Positions 10,600-22,603 are shown, numbered from the stretch's first letter. The stretch is 64,000 nucleotides of DNA from Sialis fuliginosa (GCA_961205875.1 OY540817.1:10327001-10391000), one strand, 5' to 3'. The notes: generated by a model not told the origin, from the sequence alone. A program made the numbers and translations.

Positions 10600-10990
10600 A
10601 CCTAGTTCAATTGTGCACGGTTCATGCGTGTGACAGTTATGACTGGTTGATTGATTGCCGCCGGTACGCGTACGATTTTATTGAGTTTTATTGTGCGTCG
10701 TGTGATTGATTGCGAACCGAAGCGCAAATTAGTTTTTTTTTTAGGAAACAGGAAATATTTTATAAGTGATATATTGACGAGTGCTGATTCGATTAATAAA
10801 TTTCAGAGATTTATGTATCGCAGGAATGGATAGTTTGTTACTGGAATGAATTTTTGCGGTTGAATTATTCAAATCGTTTGTGTTAGCGGTTTTAGATACG
10901 TTTTATTGATTCAAGATGGGAAAATTCCAGACAGTGGCGTCTTATATTATATGAGACAATCCGCGTGAAGTCGATCAGATCCAGGGAAAA
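10600..10990. other. GC-/CpG-richer island, possible 5' UTR or promoter
   Basis: Clearly less AT-rich than the flanks, with CpG-bearing words such as GCCGCCGGTACGCGTACG and CCGAAGCGC. A plus frame is open from about 10651 to 10833 but begins without ATG just after an in-frame stop and has no clear acceptor, so I do not call it coding. It is not shared with any repeat in the window. A first-exon or regulatory role is a guess. Confidence 0.25.
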
Positions 10991-11937
10991 AATTGTGCGA
11001 ATAAAAATTTTTTTTTGGCTCAGAAATAATTTTTAGGAGCTGAGCATTTGAATGCCGATAGACATTTTATATAACTCATTATAAAGGGACAGAAATTGCT
11101 TTTTTTATTTATTATTTTATATAGTCTCTTTTTTTAAAATTTCATTATGTTGATCTTTTCAAATTATTCCCAAAGTAATTAGTTTTCAGATACACCGTAA
11201 AAACAATTTCATTGCAATTTTTTTTCTCCTAAATAATCAACAAGGAAAAATTGCAAAGAGTAAAAAGTGCTTATAATTGGAAGAATATAACGGAATTATA
11301 TTTATAACTTTTCGTGGCATATTTTAGTTTTTAGGTTCGCTATTTTTTTATGAAATTAAAAAATATTAAAAAAATATTTTTTATTTAGGATCTGTAAACA
11401 ACCTATTCTGAGAGAAACCCGACAGCCAAAAATAGATTGCATTATTTTTTTTCATAACTCCATAAGTACATATAAATTATTACGTATAAGAAATATCCAC
11501 GGCACTTATCGTAAATATTTTTATTTATATACACGATTTTCCTTCAATAGTTTCATGATTTGAACCCACAGAATAAACACAAAAAATGTAAACTAGATAA
11601 TTAATATGAAATGGAAATAACACAGTTTTTATTTCAGCTATTATACATCTGTATAATTTCTACCCAAGAGAAAATGTTTTTAATAATATAAAAAATTGTT
11701 GATTAATAAATAATAATTTAACCTTGTTTATTCAAAGTGTTTACGATATATTAGTACATAACAATAAATGTCTAGACGCCTTTTTATATTGTTGTTTAAT
11801 TAATATTGAATTGCTTCATAATTCTGTTTACCAGAAATACACAGTTTGTATTAATAATTAATTGTTTGATTAACAATTATTTTACCTAATTGATTGATTC
11901 CATGATATAAACAATACCGAGAAGAGGTTGGCTTAAA
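10991..11937. other. AT-rich stretch, nothing recognised
   Basis: Frequent stops in all frames and no repeat shared with the rest of the window. Confidence 0.4.
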
Positions 11938-12035
11938 ATCGGACGCAACGAGGCTGAGACGATACCACTTGAATTTTAACAAGACGAGACCAAGATAACA
12001 CTAATTTTATTTATGTCTTGTCGAGAGCAACGATT
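11938..12035 (-). repeat. Interspersed repeat T, copy 1
   Basis: Complemented, it carries CTCTCGACAAGACATA, then TTATCTTGGTCTCGTCTTGTT, then GTCTCAGCCTCGTTGCGTCCG. The plus strand at 47275-47361 has the same blocks in order. The GAGACGAGAC-rich style suggests a MITE, but no termini were resolved. Confidence 0.5.
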
Positions 12036-12103
12036 TTAAAATATCAATTTTAAGAATAATAATGAATAAGAATTAAATTTAATGAATGCCTTACCCAGAT
12101 CAA

Positions 12104-12156
12104 ATTTTCCTCTTCAATTTGCTTTTTTTGTATTGCTGTACCATAATTTTTGACAG
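12104..12156. repeat. Short repeat W, copy 1
   Basis: TTTTCCTCTTCAATTTGCTTT, then TGTACCATAATTTTTGA, matches 14968-15021. Complemented, the two copies translate to related lysine-rich peptides (MVQQYKKSKLKRKI here, MTVQRYKKNKLKRKI there), so a decayed transposon coding segment is possible. Confidence 0.4.
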
Positions 12157-12780
12157 TTATTTGCGATCAAAGCAGAAACCACATTTTTTAATTTAAACTT
12201 CAATTGTTAAGAAGCAAATATTCGTATAAATTCTAAGGGCAGATTTGGAAATCTCAAATATTTTTTTTTATAAATACTCGGTAAGTAAGCGATACAAAAA
12301 TAATAATATTCGATTTATTTTTATATTTTTTTTCGGTTTCATGTACCCATCTGTATATATATTCAAGAAGTTATTGATCTTTGGCAAAGTCACAAATAAA
12401 AGGTGATAATATTTGAAGAAAAAAATAGATGTTAAATATTTAACTTCGTATGCGAACTGAGGTAAACAAAAAAATGTCGAGGATAAAAACTGTCTGAAAG
12501 TATTTGATGTCCTGATCCAGTGTGTGAATATGTACATATGCATGTTTATATGTGGATCAACCATGTGCGCCTTTTAAATAATATGAAAAATTAACTGACG
12601 AATATTTTAATAATAATAAAACGTTTACATATTTAAATTCATTGAATAGTCAAAAGTAGGGTTAATACAAAATAGGGGTAAAATTAATAACGTTCTATTA
12701 TTTTTTTCTACACTGAAAAAATATTAACTATGATAGGTAAATTCAACCAATTCTTTTTTTCAGTGTATGTAATCAAAGCA
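12157..12780. other. AT-rich stretch, nothing recognised
   Basis: The 98-aa minus open frame at 12268-12564 is low-complexity and unsupported by splice sites. I treat it as chance. Confidence 0.4.
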
Positions 12781-13248
12781 GTTAATCAATATACATTTAA
12801 CTGTCTTACAGCATGATTTGATGACAATCGGCCTATAGGTATCAAAATGGTCGACATTTAAACTAATTATTAGTATAATTTATTAATTAATTATTATTTT
12901 ATCATGGCAATTGCTTTACATTGTTTCAAATTTGACGATTCTTTCTTTTGTATCTTTTTTGTCATAGTACTAATCATTTTGTAATCATTAGCAAGTGTCC
13001 ATCACTGCGTGTTCATTAATGGTTTTACTTTATCCATTATTGGAGAAAAAACATAAACAAAATAAAATGCTATAATTTAAAAAACAAACATTATTTGCGG
13101 ACTTTAGTAGTTACATTGATTAAATAAAAAGTTATTTGTTTTATTAGTAATACATATGAGTTCATGAGAATTACAACAATGAAGCCCGCCAATCACAAAA
13201 ACAGTAAACCTTGCTTTTATAGCGGCCATAACTGGTGCCAATACCTTA
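12781..13248 (+). mobile_element. Family-A MITE, 5'-truncated copy 3
   Basis: Begins inside the family at ATACATTTAACTGTCTTAC and runs to the right end GGTGCCAATACCTTA, with TA at 13247-13248. Retains GCATGATTTGATGACAATCG, GGTCGACATTTAAAC, TTATTGGAGAAAAAACAT and TAGCGGCCATAACTGGTGCC. The left terminus is absent. Non-coding. Confidence 0.8.
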
Positions 13249-14495
13249 TTATCCTTAATATTTTTTAATATAATTCATAAGTAAATGGTACTGCACTGTA
13301 TTTTTACACCACGTTTTTTACACCATTATTAGTCGATGTAATTATTATTTTAACAATAGCTCCGAATCGCTGTGATAAATGTAATACGCTGCCACTCTAT
13401 TTTAATTTGAGGTTTACATTTAGAAATTAATATTAAAAATATATATATGTACCAACATATATTGTCCTATATACCTGTTACGATAATTTAATGTAAAGTT
13501 AATCCACTCCAGCAAAAAGGAATATTATAAAACTATGTATTAAAAATAAGCATATATAATACAATATTAGCGATGATGTGTGCATTTACCCCACATCATC
13601 CTACCCTATTGAAAAGCGCCAAAATTTTTTTGTTTTATAGGGCAAATGTTTCAGTAGCTAGAAGGCTGTAATAGACACACACAGTGCTGATTTCATAAGT
13701 GTTCTATTTTTTCGATTTCGCTACGGAACAATAAAAATATCTTCTCCTGTAAAATTACAGTTTTATCGCTTATGATAATTGGGTGGAATTGGTTCGAAAT
13801 CATAAAAATAAAAATAAAAAGTGGATATGTGTACAGGCGCTAGAAGTTATTTCTCTGGTGTGATTTAAAAACAACTGTTGTAACTACAAGTGACATTTAA
13901 CGAATACATTCAACACTAAAAACCTGTTTCACCAACTATCATAACAGAAATATGTATTATCTACACGAGTTAAAGATACATGCACACCTAAACTTCATTC
14001 TGTTAAATTTTCTTCATTCCATGGCACGCGCGCAAATCGTTGCTTACTAAAATTTCACTCTCAACGCGTCTAAAGAAGTATAACTTTAAAAATAAAATTT
14101 TTGTATTACGGCGCGAGTGCGGCGCCAATGTGTATATGAATTTACACACAAATGCGCCCGTCCGTATGTATGTATTTCAATGCTCAATATTCTATATCTT
14201 GACTTCTGATTCGAATTGCAAACTTTTTCAATTCTGTTGAACAGAAACGGTTTCACGTCCGCCAGATATTTGCATTTGATAAATACATCTCAGGCTCTTG
14301 CGTGTTGCGTTTATCAAAGAGCACACATTCTCAAAAATCACAAAATATCAATTTGCCACTGTCAATATTTTTTATTTTTACTACCCACCGGTAATAAGTT
14401 AATATTTGTATTATGTATATTGTATATGTACGCATTAAGTTAAGAGATAAATCTCGGTTTTTGTAACATTGTCGCATGTGTTTTTTTCCACAAAG
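13249..14495. other. AT-rich stretch with one faint repeat remnant
   Basis: A GATTTCGCTACGGAACAATAA segment at about 13714-13734 matches the end of the family-E repeats (TACGGAACCCTAA). The open frames at 14040-14443 have no ATG start or splice support. Otherwise nothing recognised. Confidence 0.4.
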
Positions 14496-14795
14496 AAATT
14501 ATCAAAAATAACACAGCCACACAAAAATAAGTGTGTGATTCCAAAAAAGCGACCTATGTAATATTGGTCGAGCATAGTCGAAATCTAAATTTTAGGAATT
14601 TTCTACTTTTACTTGATCTTAAATTTTGGGTTTAGGTTGAATTTTTCCAAGATAACTTAACCCAAAATTCAAGCTCAAATATTAAAAAATGGTAAGCAGA
14701 GAATTCTAAAAATTTGGATTTCGACTATGCTTGGCCATATAGGTTGCTATTTTGGTATTGCACAATTTTATTTGTGTCTGTGTAATTATTGATTT
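14496..14795. repeat. Compact foldback, about 140-bp arms
   Basis: The left arm carries AGCATAGTCGAAATCTAAAT and the right arm, complemented, AGCATAGTCGAAATCCAAAT. Further in both share TTGAATTTTGGGTT/TTAAATTTTGGGTT, and further out AATAACACAGCCACACAAA versus AATTACACAGACACAAA. The arms are about 80% identical with a very short loop near 14640-14655. No coding signal. A transcript would fold into a long hairpin. Confidence 0.7.
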
Positions 14796-14967
14796 AAAAA
14801 TTAACATCGAATAGTCAGTTTTTACTAAATACACAACCCCACAAAAAATGATCTGGACCTGTTTTTCTTACATATATGTATTTGATATAAAGGTTGCAGA
14901 CTTCCCAATTTTTTCGTTATAAAAATGAATTTTTGACCCAATTTCATTAACAACTTTCGTATATAAG

Positions 14968-15021
14968 ATTTTTCTCTTCAATTTGTTTTTCTTGTAACGT
15001 TGTACGGTCATTTTTGATCGA
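14968..15021. repeat. Short repeat W, copy 2
   Basis: Matches 12104-12156. It sits in a minus open frame (14868-15125) with a lysine-rich stretch YKKNKLKRKILYTKVVNEIG. The frame has no recognised domain. Confidence 0.4.
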
Positions 15022-15145
15022 GTAATGATGAAAAGACTTTCAATTTTCCAATACGGTCCTTGAATTTTGTTTACAATCATAATATGTTTATAGGTGTTAA
15101 AAAAAAGATATTTCTTGGATTGCAAATAGCTCGATCAAAATGGTT

Positions 15146-15756
15146 GTACAGCAATTCAACAAAATCAGTCTGATCTATAAAAAACATTCATTAGATTTAA
15201 GCAAAAAAATGTACATAGCTCGTAGTTGAAGTTCTCGAAATTTAAATAACTATTTTTTACAATAGATAGATAGATATATAATTTATTCCGTGTTACATAC
15301 AAAAATGCATAGGACAAGTCAAAAAAAAAATTATAAAATTTACAAAAAAATACAATAATAATGATAACAGTAATAATATTGATAATAGTTAACAATCAAT
15401 CTTATGAGATAAAACTTTACGAAGTTTCATTCGTTTAAAAATTCGTCAATAAACAATAAGAACGTTTCGACAAGAATGCTGTCAATTGTAATAGAAAACA
15501 ATGTTGGTGGTCAACGAGAATTTTTATTGTCTTAACCGGATTATGCTCTTAGGTTATATACGAGTACTTTTAGATTAAGACCTTTTTCTGTGAGCCTATG
15601 TTATTGATAATCCTATTGAACCGACTAGGCCTGTTAGACTTTCTTTGAAACTTATAAATACAGTTTATATCGTCTCAATTTCATCTCGTATATATTTAGA
15701 CCGATTTTGAAATAATATTAATAATTATATTATTAATAAGAACTAGTGAATATATA
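15146..15756. other. AT-rich stretch, nothing recognised
   Basis: The 76-aa minus frame at 15165-15395 is low-complexity. No shared repeat noted. Confidence 0.4.
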
Positions 15757-16103
15757 CACATTATACATATTATTAAACTCAACGTCTCTCTATCTGTTTG
15801 TCTATCCGTTCAGGCGCTTATCACTCGATTACGTGTTTTTTTTAATTCATAGATATGTTCTCTGATCAGGTTTTAGTATATATTTTATTAGGATAGGTAA
15901 CATTAGGAATAAGTAGTAACGATAACAGTAAAAATTTGCCGCCAACACGCTCTTGTAATACGCTGCCTAAACTAAACCGTAAAATATTGCACAATTAAAG
16001 AACTGTGTAGAATAAAAAGATCTAAAATAATTAAACTATTTTTTTTTTAAATCCTAAACAATAATTCCGTAGTCCACGCTAGTGAAGCCGCGGGCACAGC
16101 TAG
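15757..16103 (+). mobile_element. Non-autonomous Helitron-like element F1
   Basis: The 3' end reads GAAGCCGCGGGCACAGCTAG followed by T, matching the Helitron rule of CTRR-3' inserted before T. The 5' part carries CTCAACGTCTCTCTATCTG and TTCATAGATATGTTCTCT, shared with the element at 54302-54961. The 5' TC terminus is not sharply preserved. No Rep-helicase coding sequence, so mobilised in trans if ever. Confidence 0.7.
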
Positions 16104-16469
16104 TATCTATATATATCTAGAAGATACTTGGAGTATGCCTACAAATAATTTTGAACGATATTGTACATTTACATTACACCGTAGTGGAAATTGAAACTCT
16201 AGTGAAAGGTATAAGAGAGTACCTCATATGTGTGTTTGTTTGAATAACTTATTTTTCAATTTCGGGAATAAAAAATACCCTTACACGTACTCAAACTGTT
16301 TGTGATATTTCAATGTGTCAAATATGTGCATATGTACATATGTTTTAGTGGAAATGAAAACAGTTGATATTCTTTTTTTGTTTCAACGAAATATTTTAAA
16401 ATACGAGAACATATTTTGTATTTTGTTTATATATAATGATTTTATTTGCCTGCTTTACACAAAAAATAA

Positions 16470-16950
16470 AATATGCAAACGTCAAAATTACATTTAATAT
16501 GTCAATGTAAATATCAATTTAAAAAAAACAAAATACGATTTTTTTAAAGCAAATTGAAATAAATCTTTGTAAGGAAATATTTAACAACATATTAACAACA
16601 AACTTATATTATAGGAAATTGAATGCTCTACAAAAAAGATTCTATAACATTTTCACGAACTTGTGTCTTTCTTGAGATATCTTGAAAAAATAAATATTTT
16701 AGAATGTTTTGAAATGAGACCGTCCTCAATCCAGGCCCAATCATCCAACCAAGTTTCATTAATATCGGTTAAGTGAATCATGACTTATGCGTGTGATACA
16801 AGGATTCAGAGGCCACGGAATAAAAAGTGTTTGTCTTAACCTGAAACGGAAAGATCAATTTAAAATTTTGAAATTAGAGAATATTTTTTTGGTCTCATTC
16901 TAAAACGATCACAAAGCTTCTCGTATCTTTGATATTGCGAAGAAGCAAAA
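16470..16950 (-). mobile_element. Family-C interspersed repeat, copy C1
   Basis: Complemented, it follows the order of the fullest copy (31756-32585): a start near GCTTCTTCGCAATATC, then GATACGAGAAGC, GTGATCGTTT, TCAAAATTTTAAATT, CACTTTTTATTCCG, ATCCTTGTATCACACGCATAA, CCAAGTTTCATTAATATC in reversed sense, TCAAGATATCTCAAGAA and TTGTAGAG. The end is truncated at the short tandem region. Non-coding. Six or more copies lie in this window in both orientations. Confidence 0.75.
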
Positions 16951-17884
16951 TCATCCGGTCATAGGGAGGAAAATGTCATAAACTATGCTCTGTCTTAATT
17001 TGAAGTGAGTCGGACGAATAGATGTTGATATAAGACATTCACCGTTTTATAAAACATAATTTTGAGATAATCGCAAAAGAAATGCAGTCCAATACGCTTT
17101 ACTATTTATACTGAGCGATGCGACACACAAAACTTGTTTATTATTTAATGACTCGGCCAACTTTAGGAATTTTTGCAAAACTTAGTTACACATCAAAGTT
17201 AAGATCAAAGGTTATTTTATACAATAAAAAAATCGATTTTTTTAAATTTCAAGCTTATGCAGACCCCTGCAAAAGGGAAAGATATTTAATATAAAATGAA
17301 TTCGAAGAAAAATAACAAATTACTTGACATAAACATTAAATTAATCCAAAACATTTTACTATCACATAAACAATAACGAGGATTACAAATTCCCTAGACA
17401 ACAACAGTGTTGTACCATTGACTGCATACATATAAACACACGTTTAATTGCATTTGATTTCGCAAGTCTCGCGGTCGAGGGAGTCTGCTAGGCATTCGGG
17501 GACTCATATTCCGTATACTGAATTGATAATAAACTTTGCTTTAGCAAATATCTCTCGTTTAAACATCTCTGAAGGCCTTTTGTGTTGTTTTCAGTAAAGA
17601 CATTCGGGTGTACTTTTAACGTCCCACATCTGTCACAATATTCATAATGTTTTTGTATGTTTAAGATTATTCTTTGTTTATCGTATTCTATGTGGTTTAT
17701 TTATCTTTTGTGGAAATATTACCTACATATTAACAAAAATAAATAATATAAGTACAGAGTATTGTAATAATTCAACATACAAAACTCCTGTAAAAAGATT
17801 TATATGTAACCGTGCCAGAAGGAAACTAAAGAAAAAATTAAGATCACGGTTATTCTATAAAGTTGTAATATGTACAGTAATAAT
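16951..17884. other. Mostly AT-rich; GC-richer patch at 17455-17520
   Basis: The patch contains CAAGTCTCGCGGTCGAGGGA and is not shared with other repeats here. There is no usable coding frame. The remainder is unremarkable. Confidence 0.3.
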
Positions 17885-18161
17885 ATACTCGAGAAATTAC
17901 GGCTTTCTAAGGGCTAATTTGAGGATTTCGGCTCATTTTTATTATTCTATATAGTTTTTATAACTCACGCGTTGAAATTTTGTAACATTGACAGTTGAAC
18001 AGACTATGAATTGTGACGCCACAAACGCTTTGATTAATATTGAATAATTTAAGATTGAGCAATAAAAAATAATTTGTTCAATGCTATTATTACTTTTTAG
18101 CCTAATCTTTGCAATTAGGTAATAAAAAAGGTATGTCAAAAATTTCCGGATTACTCAATTG
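17885..18161 (+). mobile_element. MITE-like repeat U, copy 1
   Basis: The 3' half matches 46730-47029 closely: TTGAATAATTTAA, TGCAATAAAAA, ATTTGTTCAATGCTATTATTA, TAACCTAATCTTTGCAATT (AGCCTAATC here), TATGTCAAAAATTTCCG, and the end complements to CAATTGAGTAATCCGG. The left part is only weakly alignable, so the start is approximate. Confidence 0.6.
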
Positions 18162-18801
18162 GAAAATATATGCATGTATTCACCAAATGCCTAATCTCTG
18201 ACAACCTCATTAGCAAAAACACTGAAGCGTGATTAGCATCCGTACAATCATGTCATATATACATGAATACAAATAACGGATAGCTCTAATATGTCACATG
18301 TGCCTCCAGTAATTAGTTCTTGCCGCAGGTTTGGCCGACATAAAACACCCAGCTGTCTTAGAATCGTGTTGACAACTACTATATTTGGTACATTCAAGAG
18401 CAAAAAGTTTATTTAATACAAAGGGTTCGCGCATAAATCATGTCCCAAAATGGTAAATAAAGTTGTCGTTTCATTTGATCGTTATGGGTAGTTTCAGAAC
18501 CTAATCAAAATTCTATAACGCCCTTGAGGGTTATACAGGCAGCGTACCGCATCTCTTTCTATCAAAATTTAGCATCTTCGAATGCACGATATTAAATTTG
18601 TTTGCCTTCCAGATGTTTTTGTATGAAATTATTAGGCTGGAGTTGAGAAACAAATAATACAGAATTTTGTTGTTATATGTAAATATTATAAAGTAAAAAT
18701 ATAATGTTATTTAACACAAATAAAAACTTTTCAATAGTTGATTTTTTATAAGAATCAATACCCTAGAATAGGTAATATTATATTTCAAACATACAATATG
18801 A
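18162..18801. other. Nothing recognised
   Basis: Moderately AT-rich and apparently single-copy within the window. No coding frame with support. Confidence 0.35.
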
Positions 18802-19098
18802 CTAGCTTTTACACGTGTCTTCGTTCGTGGAATTTAGGTTAAATAGGAGCTCTCACTCATGAAGAAGAAGAAAAAGATTAGATAATACATATTTCTGTTA
18901 TGATATATTATCGATAAAACAGGTCGCGCGTGTAAATTTCACACACCATTTTTCATCTAACCTAACCTTTGTCCTTCCTTATGATGCAAGTTATCTCCCT
19001 GCCAGATTTCATCAAGATCGGTTCAGCGGTTTAGCCGTGAAAAGTTATCAAACAGCGCGACATACAGACACTCTTTCACATTTATAATATTTGTTTAA
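18802..19098 (-). mobile_element. Helitron-like non-autonomous element G2
   Basis: Read on the minus strand: ATATTATAAATGTGAAAGAG at the 5' side, then TAAACCGCTGAACCGAT, ATGAAATCTGGCAGGGAG, GCGCGACCTGTTTTATCGA, and a 3' end CACGTGTAAAAGCTAG followed by T. CTAG-T and the ATATTATAAATG-type start are the style of insect non-autonomous Helitrons. Same family as 1951-2231 in the opposite orientation. Non-coding. Confidence 0.7.
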
Positions 19099-19160
19099 AT
19101 ACGTACTCTCGTAAAGAAACAAATATATTTGACAGTTTTTAATAATACATATAAAAATTT

Positions 19161-19338
19161 GTCATGTGCGAGTCGAGTCTCGCGTAATAGTGTCCCGTAC
19201 CGTATATTTTTTGAAGTTAATCGAATATGTATGTTAATTTAATTTAATTTTTATAAAAAGCTTCCTAGATCAGTAATAAGAAGCTGTGACAGACCGACAA
19301 TTGCCTTCTTTCCTATTTCGGTACGGAACACTAAAAAA
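19161..19338 (+). mobile_element. Family-E interspersed repeat, internally deleted copy
   Basis: Starts GTCATGTGCGAGTCGAGTCT then CGCGTAATAGTGTCCCGTACC and ends TTTCGGTACGGAACACTAAA. It keeps both ends of the family seen at 23550-24036 and 48105-48484 but little of the middle. Repeats opening with TGCGAGTCG-type words and closing with TACGGAACCCTAAA are, to my knowledge, common in Lepidoptera and other insects. Confidence 0.6.
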
Positions 19339-19420
19339 TAAAAAACATTTAACTTACAAAAAAAAAATTATAAAAACACTACTGAAGCCGTTGGGAAATT
19401 CTAGTACGTTTATATAGAAG

Positions 19421-19661
19421 TACAGTAGCACCTCGCAATAATGGCGTGTATGGGAAATGGGATCAGACCCTAGACATTAAGTGAAAAACGCCGGTAAGTG
19501 AATTGAGTTTTTTTGTGCCACACGAGTACTTGCACGCAAAACTACGTTTATGTACTAATATATATTAAGTGTGCAATAACACTAACTATAAAACAATGAT
19601 AGAAAGGCGTTATTACGACACACCGTTAAGCAAGTAGTCGTTATTGCGAGGTGTTACTGTA
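19421..19661. mobile_element. pogo/Tigger-like MITE, 241 bp including TA duplication
   Basis: The left end CAGTAGCACCTCGCAATAA and the complemented right end CAGTAACACCTCGCAATAA differ at one of 19 positions and are flanked by TA (19421-19422, 19660-19661). CAGT termini with ACCTCG and a TA target are typical of pogo/Tigger elements. The interior has no coding sequence, so this is a non-autonomous copy whose ends were presumably recognised by a pogo transposase. It looks intact as a MITE. Confidence 0.85.
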
Positions 19662-20644
19662 TTGATATAATATTTTTATTAATTTCTTTGTTTTGTATTC
19701 AACTCAAATGTAGAATAAACTATAAATTTGTGTTGTGTATGTTTCAAAGAGACTAACACCTATTCAAAACAAATCTATAGTAGTGATAATTTCCTGTGCT
19801 CGCATGTTTCTATAATATAATAGAATAAAGTTAAATAGCACTACTTGAATATGACGACACATGTGGGTTAGCAAAAGCACACAGAATATCTATAGTGAAA
19901 ACGGCACAAAGGTCTTTGGAGATGTTTAAACTCAAGTTATTTATGTTGAATAGAGAACGTGCGCGAGGCAAACTTTATTATATATTTAGTAAGTATGAAT
20001 ATGATGAACACCAGACAGTATGTGTGTACTTTACTACATATACATATATATGATTGTATGTACATTGTATAGATATCAAAGTTAGATATCATGATTTTTC
20101 TATCTGTTTGCCATCAGTATAAATAATAAGTTTTCTAAATTACCCACATTTTCTTTTCTGAAATGGGCAGATAATTTAACATTTACAACAATACATCCAT
20201 TAAATTTATTAAGGAATCAAAATATTTCTAGAAAAAAGGTCTCTCTAATTATGATAAAAATTATCATATACCTAGCTACTCAATTAAATAAAAAATTATT
20301 TTTAAGATTGATATCTATTTTTTTGTTGTAATATAGCTTCCATTCATTTTTTGTTAGATTATGGGATTTAAAAGCTAACAAAAATTATTATTTTGCAATT
20401 TTTGTTATAGTGGGTTAGTTTTTATTAGACACATCTGATAATTTAGTTCAAAAGCGAGTATTTCCAGCTTCATAATGCTTGATTTGATCTCCATTTTTTC
20501 CTAGAATTATTTTATATGAAAGCATAAAATTTTTGTAATAAATTTAACTCAAAAGAGACTCAAAATTGTTATCAAAAAGGAAAAAAAATGTAAGCTATGT
20601 GATAACGGTAAAAATGGCCATACATACATCAAAAAATAATATAC
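19662..20644. other. AT-rich stretch, nothing recognised
   Basis: No coding frame and no repeat found. Confidence 0.4.
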
Positions 20645-20886
20645 TTACCTTGGGTTGCATAAAGCAAAATTAATCATGATTAGTTAGTGAGTTGTTTTCA
20701 AACCATTATTACGTCAATTCTAAAAAACAATAACGGTTAAGATAAATTTTATAAGGTAAAAATTATCATATTTAGTGAATTGTTCATTTACAAATTGAGA
20801 TTAAGTTAATAATTAACATTAATCATGGTTTGAAAACAACTGATTAACTAATCGTGATTAATTTTGCTTTATACAACCCAAGGTTA
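20645..20886. mobile_element. Tourist-like (PIF/Harbinger) MITE with TTA duplication
   Basis: The element 20648-20883 starts CCTTGGGTTGCATAAAGC and, complemented, ends CCTTGGGTTGTATAAAGC. The inverted repeats extend 64 bp with about five mismatches. A 3-bp TTA flanks both sides (20645-20647, 20884-20886), the target duplication used by PIF/Harbinger elements. The 236-bp body has an AT-rich centre of about 108 bp and no coding sequence. Confidence 0.85.
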
Positions 20887-21701
20887 ATCTGCTAGTACAA
20901 TTCAAAATCGTAAAGTTTTAACTTCACACTACTCTTTTAGATTGGATTTTTGATTTACTTATCAAATAACTGGAAAAATTAAAAAAAAACAACAACATAT
21001 TTTTAGAAACTACACGCTTCTAAATAACATTAACAAATTTTATCTTAAAAATGCACGGTAGTAATTTTTTTTAAATAATACATTTTTTGCTTGATTTATA
21101 TAAAAAACGAAATATTTTTCAAACAACTCTAAAAGGTAGAGATTTCAATCTTTAAAATATATTTTTATATATTTATGTTTATACAAACAACCAGTAACTA
21201 CATAACTTTCTTCGAATATATGTAGCCCATTTTTTCTAGCTCAATGCATCCAGTAGTTTAATTGCGGACAGACAAATGGACAAAAAGCGTTGAATGAAAA
21301 AAAAACGAAACTACCGCGGTAAATGAGTTATATTTGATTAAAACAATTTTTAGATCCTTAACTGAAACGTAGTACCAATAAAATGTTTGGTAGAGAGACT
21401 AATTTAAATATTTTAATTTATCTAAGTTAAAGATAAGACGTAACTTGTAACCAGAATGATTTGCATTTATGTAAAATAGTTACTTACTTAATTAAAAACA
21501 AGCATGTCAATATACATATTAACTAAAACCTCTACTCAAAATTTCTCCAAACAAAAGTTAATTAAATGTTTCTCAAAAACCGCAACTAATACTAAATTTC
21601 AACTTCCTTTCTTACCCGTTCGTCCTTGACTTCAAGGTCAAATTCATAAATATCTAGCGTCATTCTAAATTGCTGGAATATTTTTGCAACAAAAGTTTAT
21701 G
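20887..21701. other. AT-rich stretch, nothing recognised
   Basis: No coding frame. A CGTTCGTCCTTGACTTCAAGG patch near 21620 is single-copy here. Confidence 0.4.
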
Positions 21702-22603
21702 TATATACAGGATGATCCGGTTTGGGATACATATATTTTAGGAGCTGATTCTCTGGGTCATTGTAAGTAAAAAATTGTAATGAAAAGATGGGTATATCTT
21801 CAATACCCTCTGAGTTACAAGGTGTTGAAAAAATTCATTTAGAGTAGTATTTACAAACAGAGATTATCTTATAACTTCCAAAGTAATGTAACCAGAGCAA
21901 CTACAATAAGTCAGATTCATAGGTAATTAACTAATGTATTTTTCGGTATTAGAGGTATTGCTAGCCGTGTTTTCAGTTCAGAGTTATTGCTCATCAAAGT
22001 CAAAAAATATATTTATTTTTTTTGAAAATTTTTTGAAAATGACATTTTTCCCCAAAAGTACCTATAATATGTGGTATTTTTTATCATTATTTTGATGTGT
22101 CATAATGTTACCTACAAATTCACTATACCAAGTTTGGACCTGGGTCTTACAATTTTCCAATTATAAATTGATCTAAATAATCCTCTAAAGCAACTATTTT
22201 GCTACCCTTTATATTTGTAGGTAACATTATGACACACCAAAATAATGATAAAAAATACCACATATTATAGGTACTTTTGGAAAAAAATCTAATTTTTATA
22301 AAAATTACAAAAAAAATAAACATATTTTTCCATTTTGATGAGCAATATCTCTGAACTGGAAAGACGGTAGCAGTAACGCTAATACTGAAAAATACGTTAG
22401 TTAATTACTCTAGTTACATTACTTTGGAAGTTACGAGATAATCTTTGTTTGAAAGTATTACTCTGAGGGAAGTTTTTAAATACACTGTAGCTCAGAGGGT
22501 ATTGAAGATAGACCCCACCTGTACGTACAGTTTTTTACTCACAATGAGTCAAGGAATCAGCTCTTAAAATATCTGTATCCCAAACCAGACCACCCTGTAT
22601 ATA
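21702..22603. mobile_element. Foldback element with about 400-bp arms
   Basis: Left arm 21702-22119 and right arm 22213-22603 are inverted copies separated by a 93-bp loop. The outer ends read TATATACAGGATGATCCGG and, complemented, TATATACAGGGTGGTCTGG, at roughly 80-85% identity in that part. The innermost roughly 67 bp of the arms, from CCAAAAGTACCTATAATATG to the loop, differ at only one position. There is no coding frame. TA repeats at both ends hide any target duplication. Transcripts would form a long hairpin that Dicer-2 could process, which is an inference. Confidence 0.85.

Noticed and set aside
10651-10833. 60-aa plus frame in a GC-richer island
   Set aside because: Starts with TTG right after an in-frame stop and has no acceptor. 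Kept only as a possible 5' UTR or promoter region.
12268-12564. 98-aa minus frame
   Set aside because: Low-complexity and AT-driven; neither splice sites nor motif.
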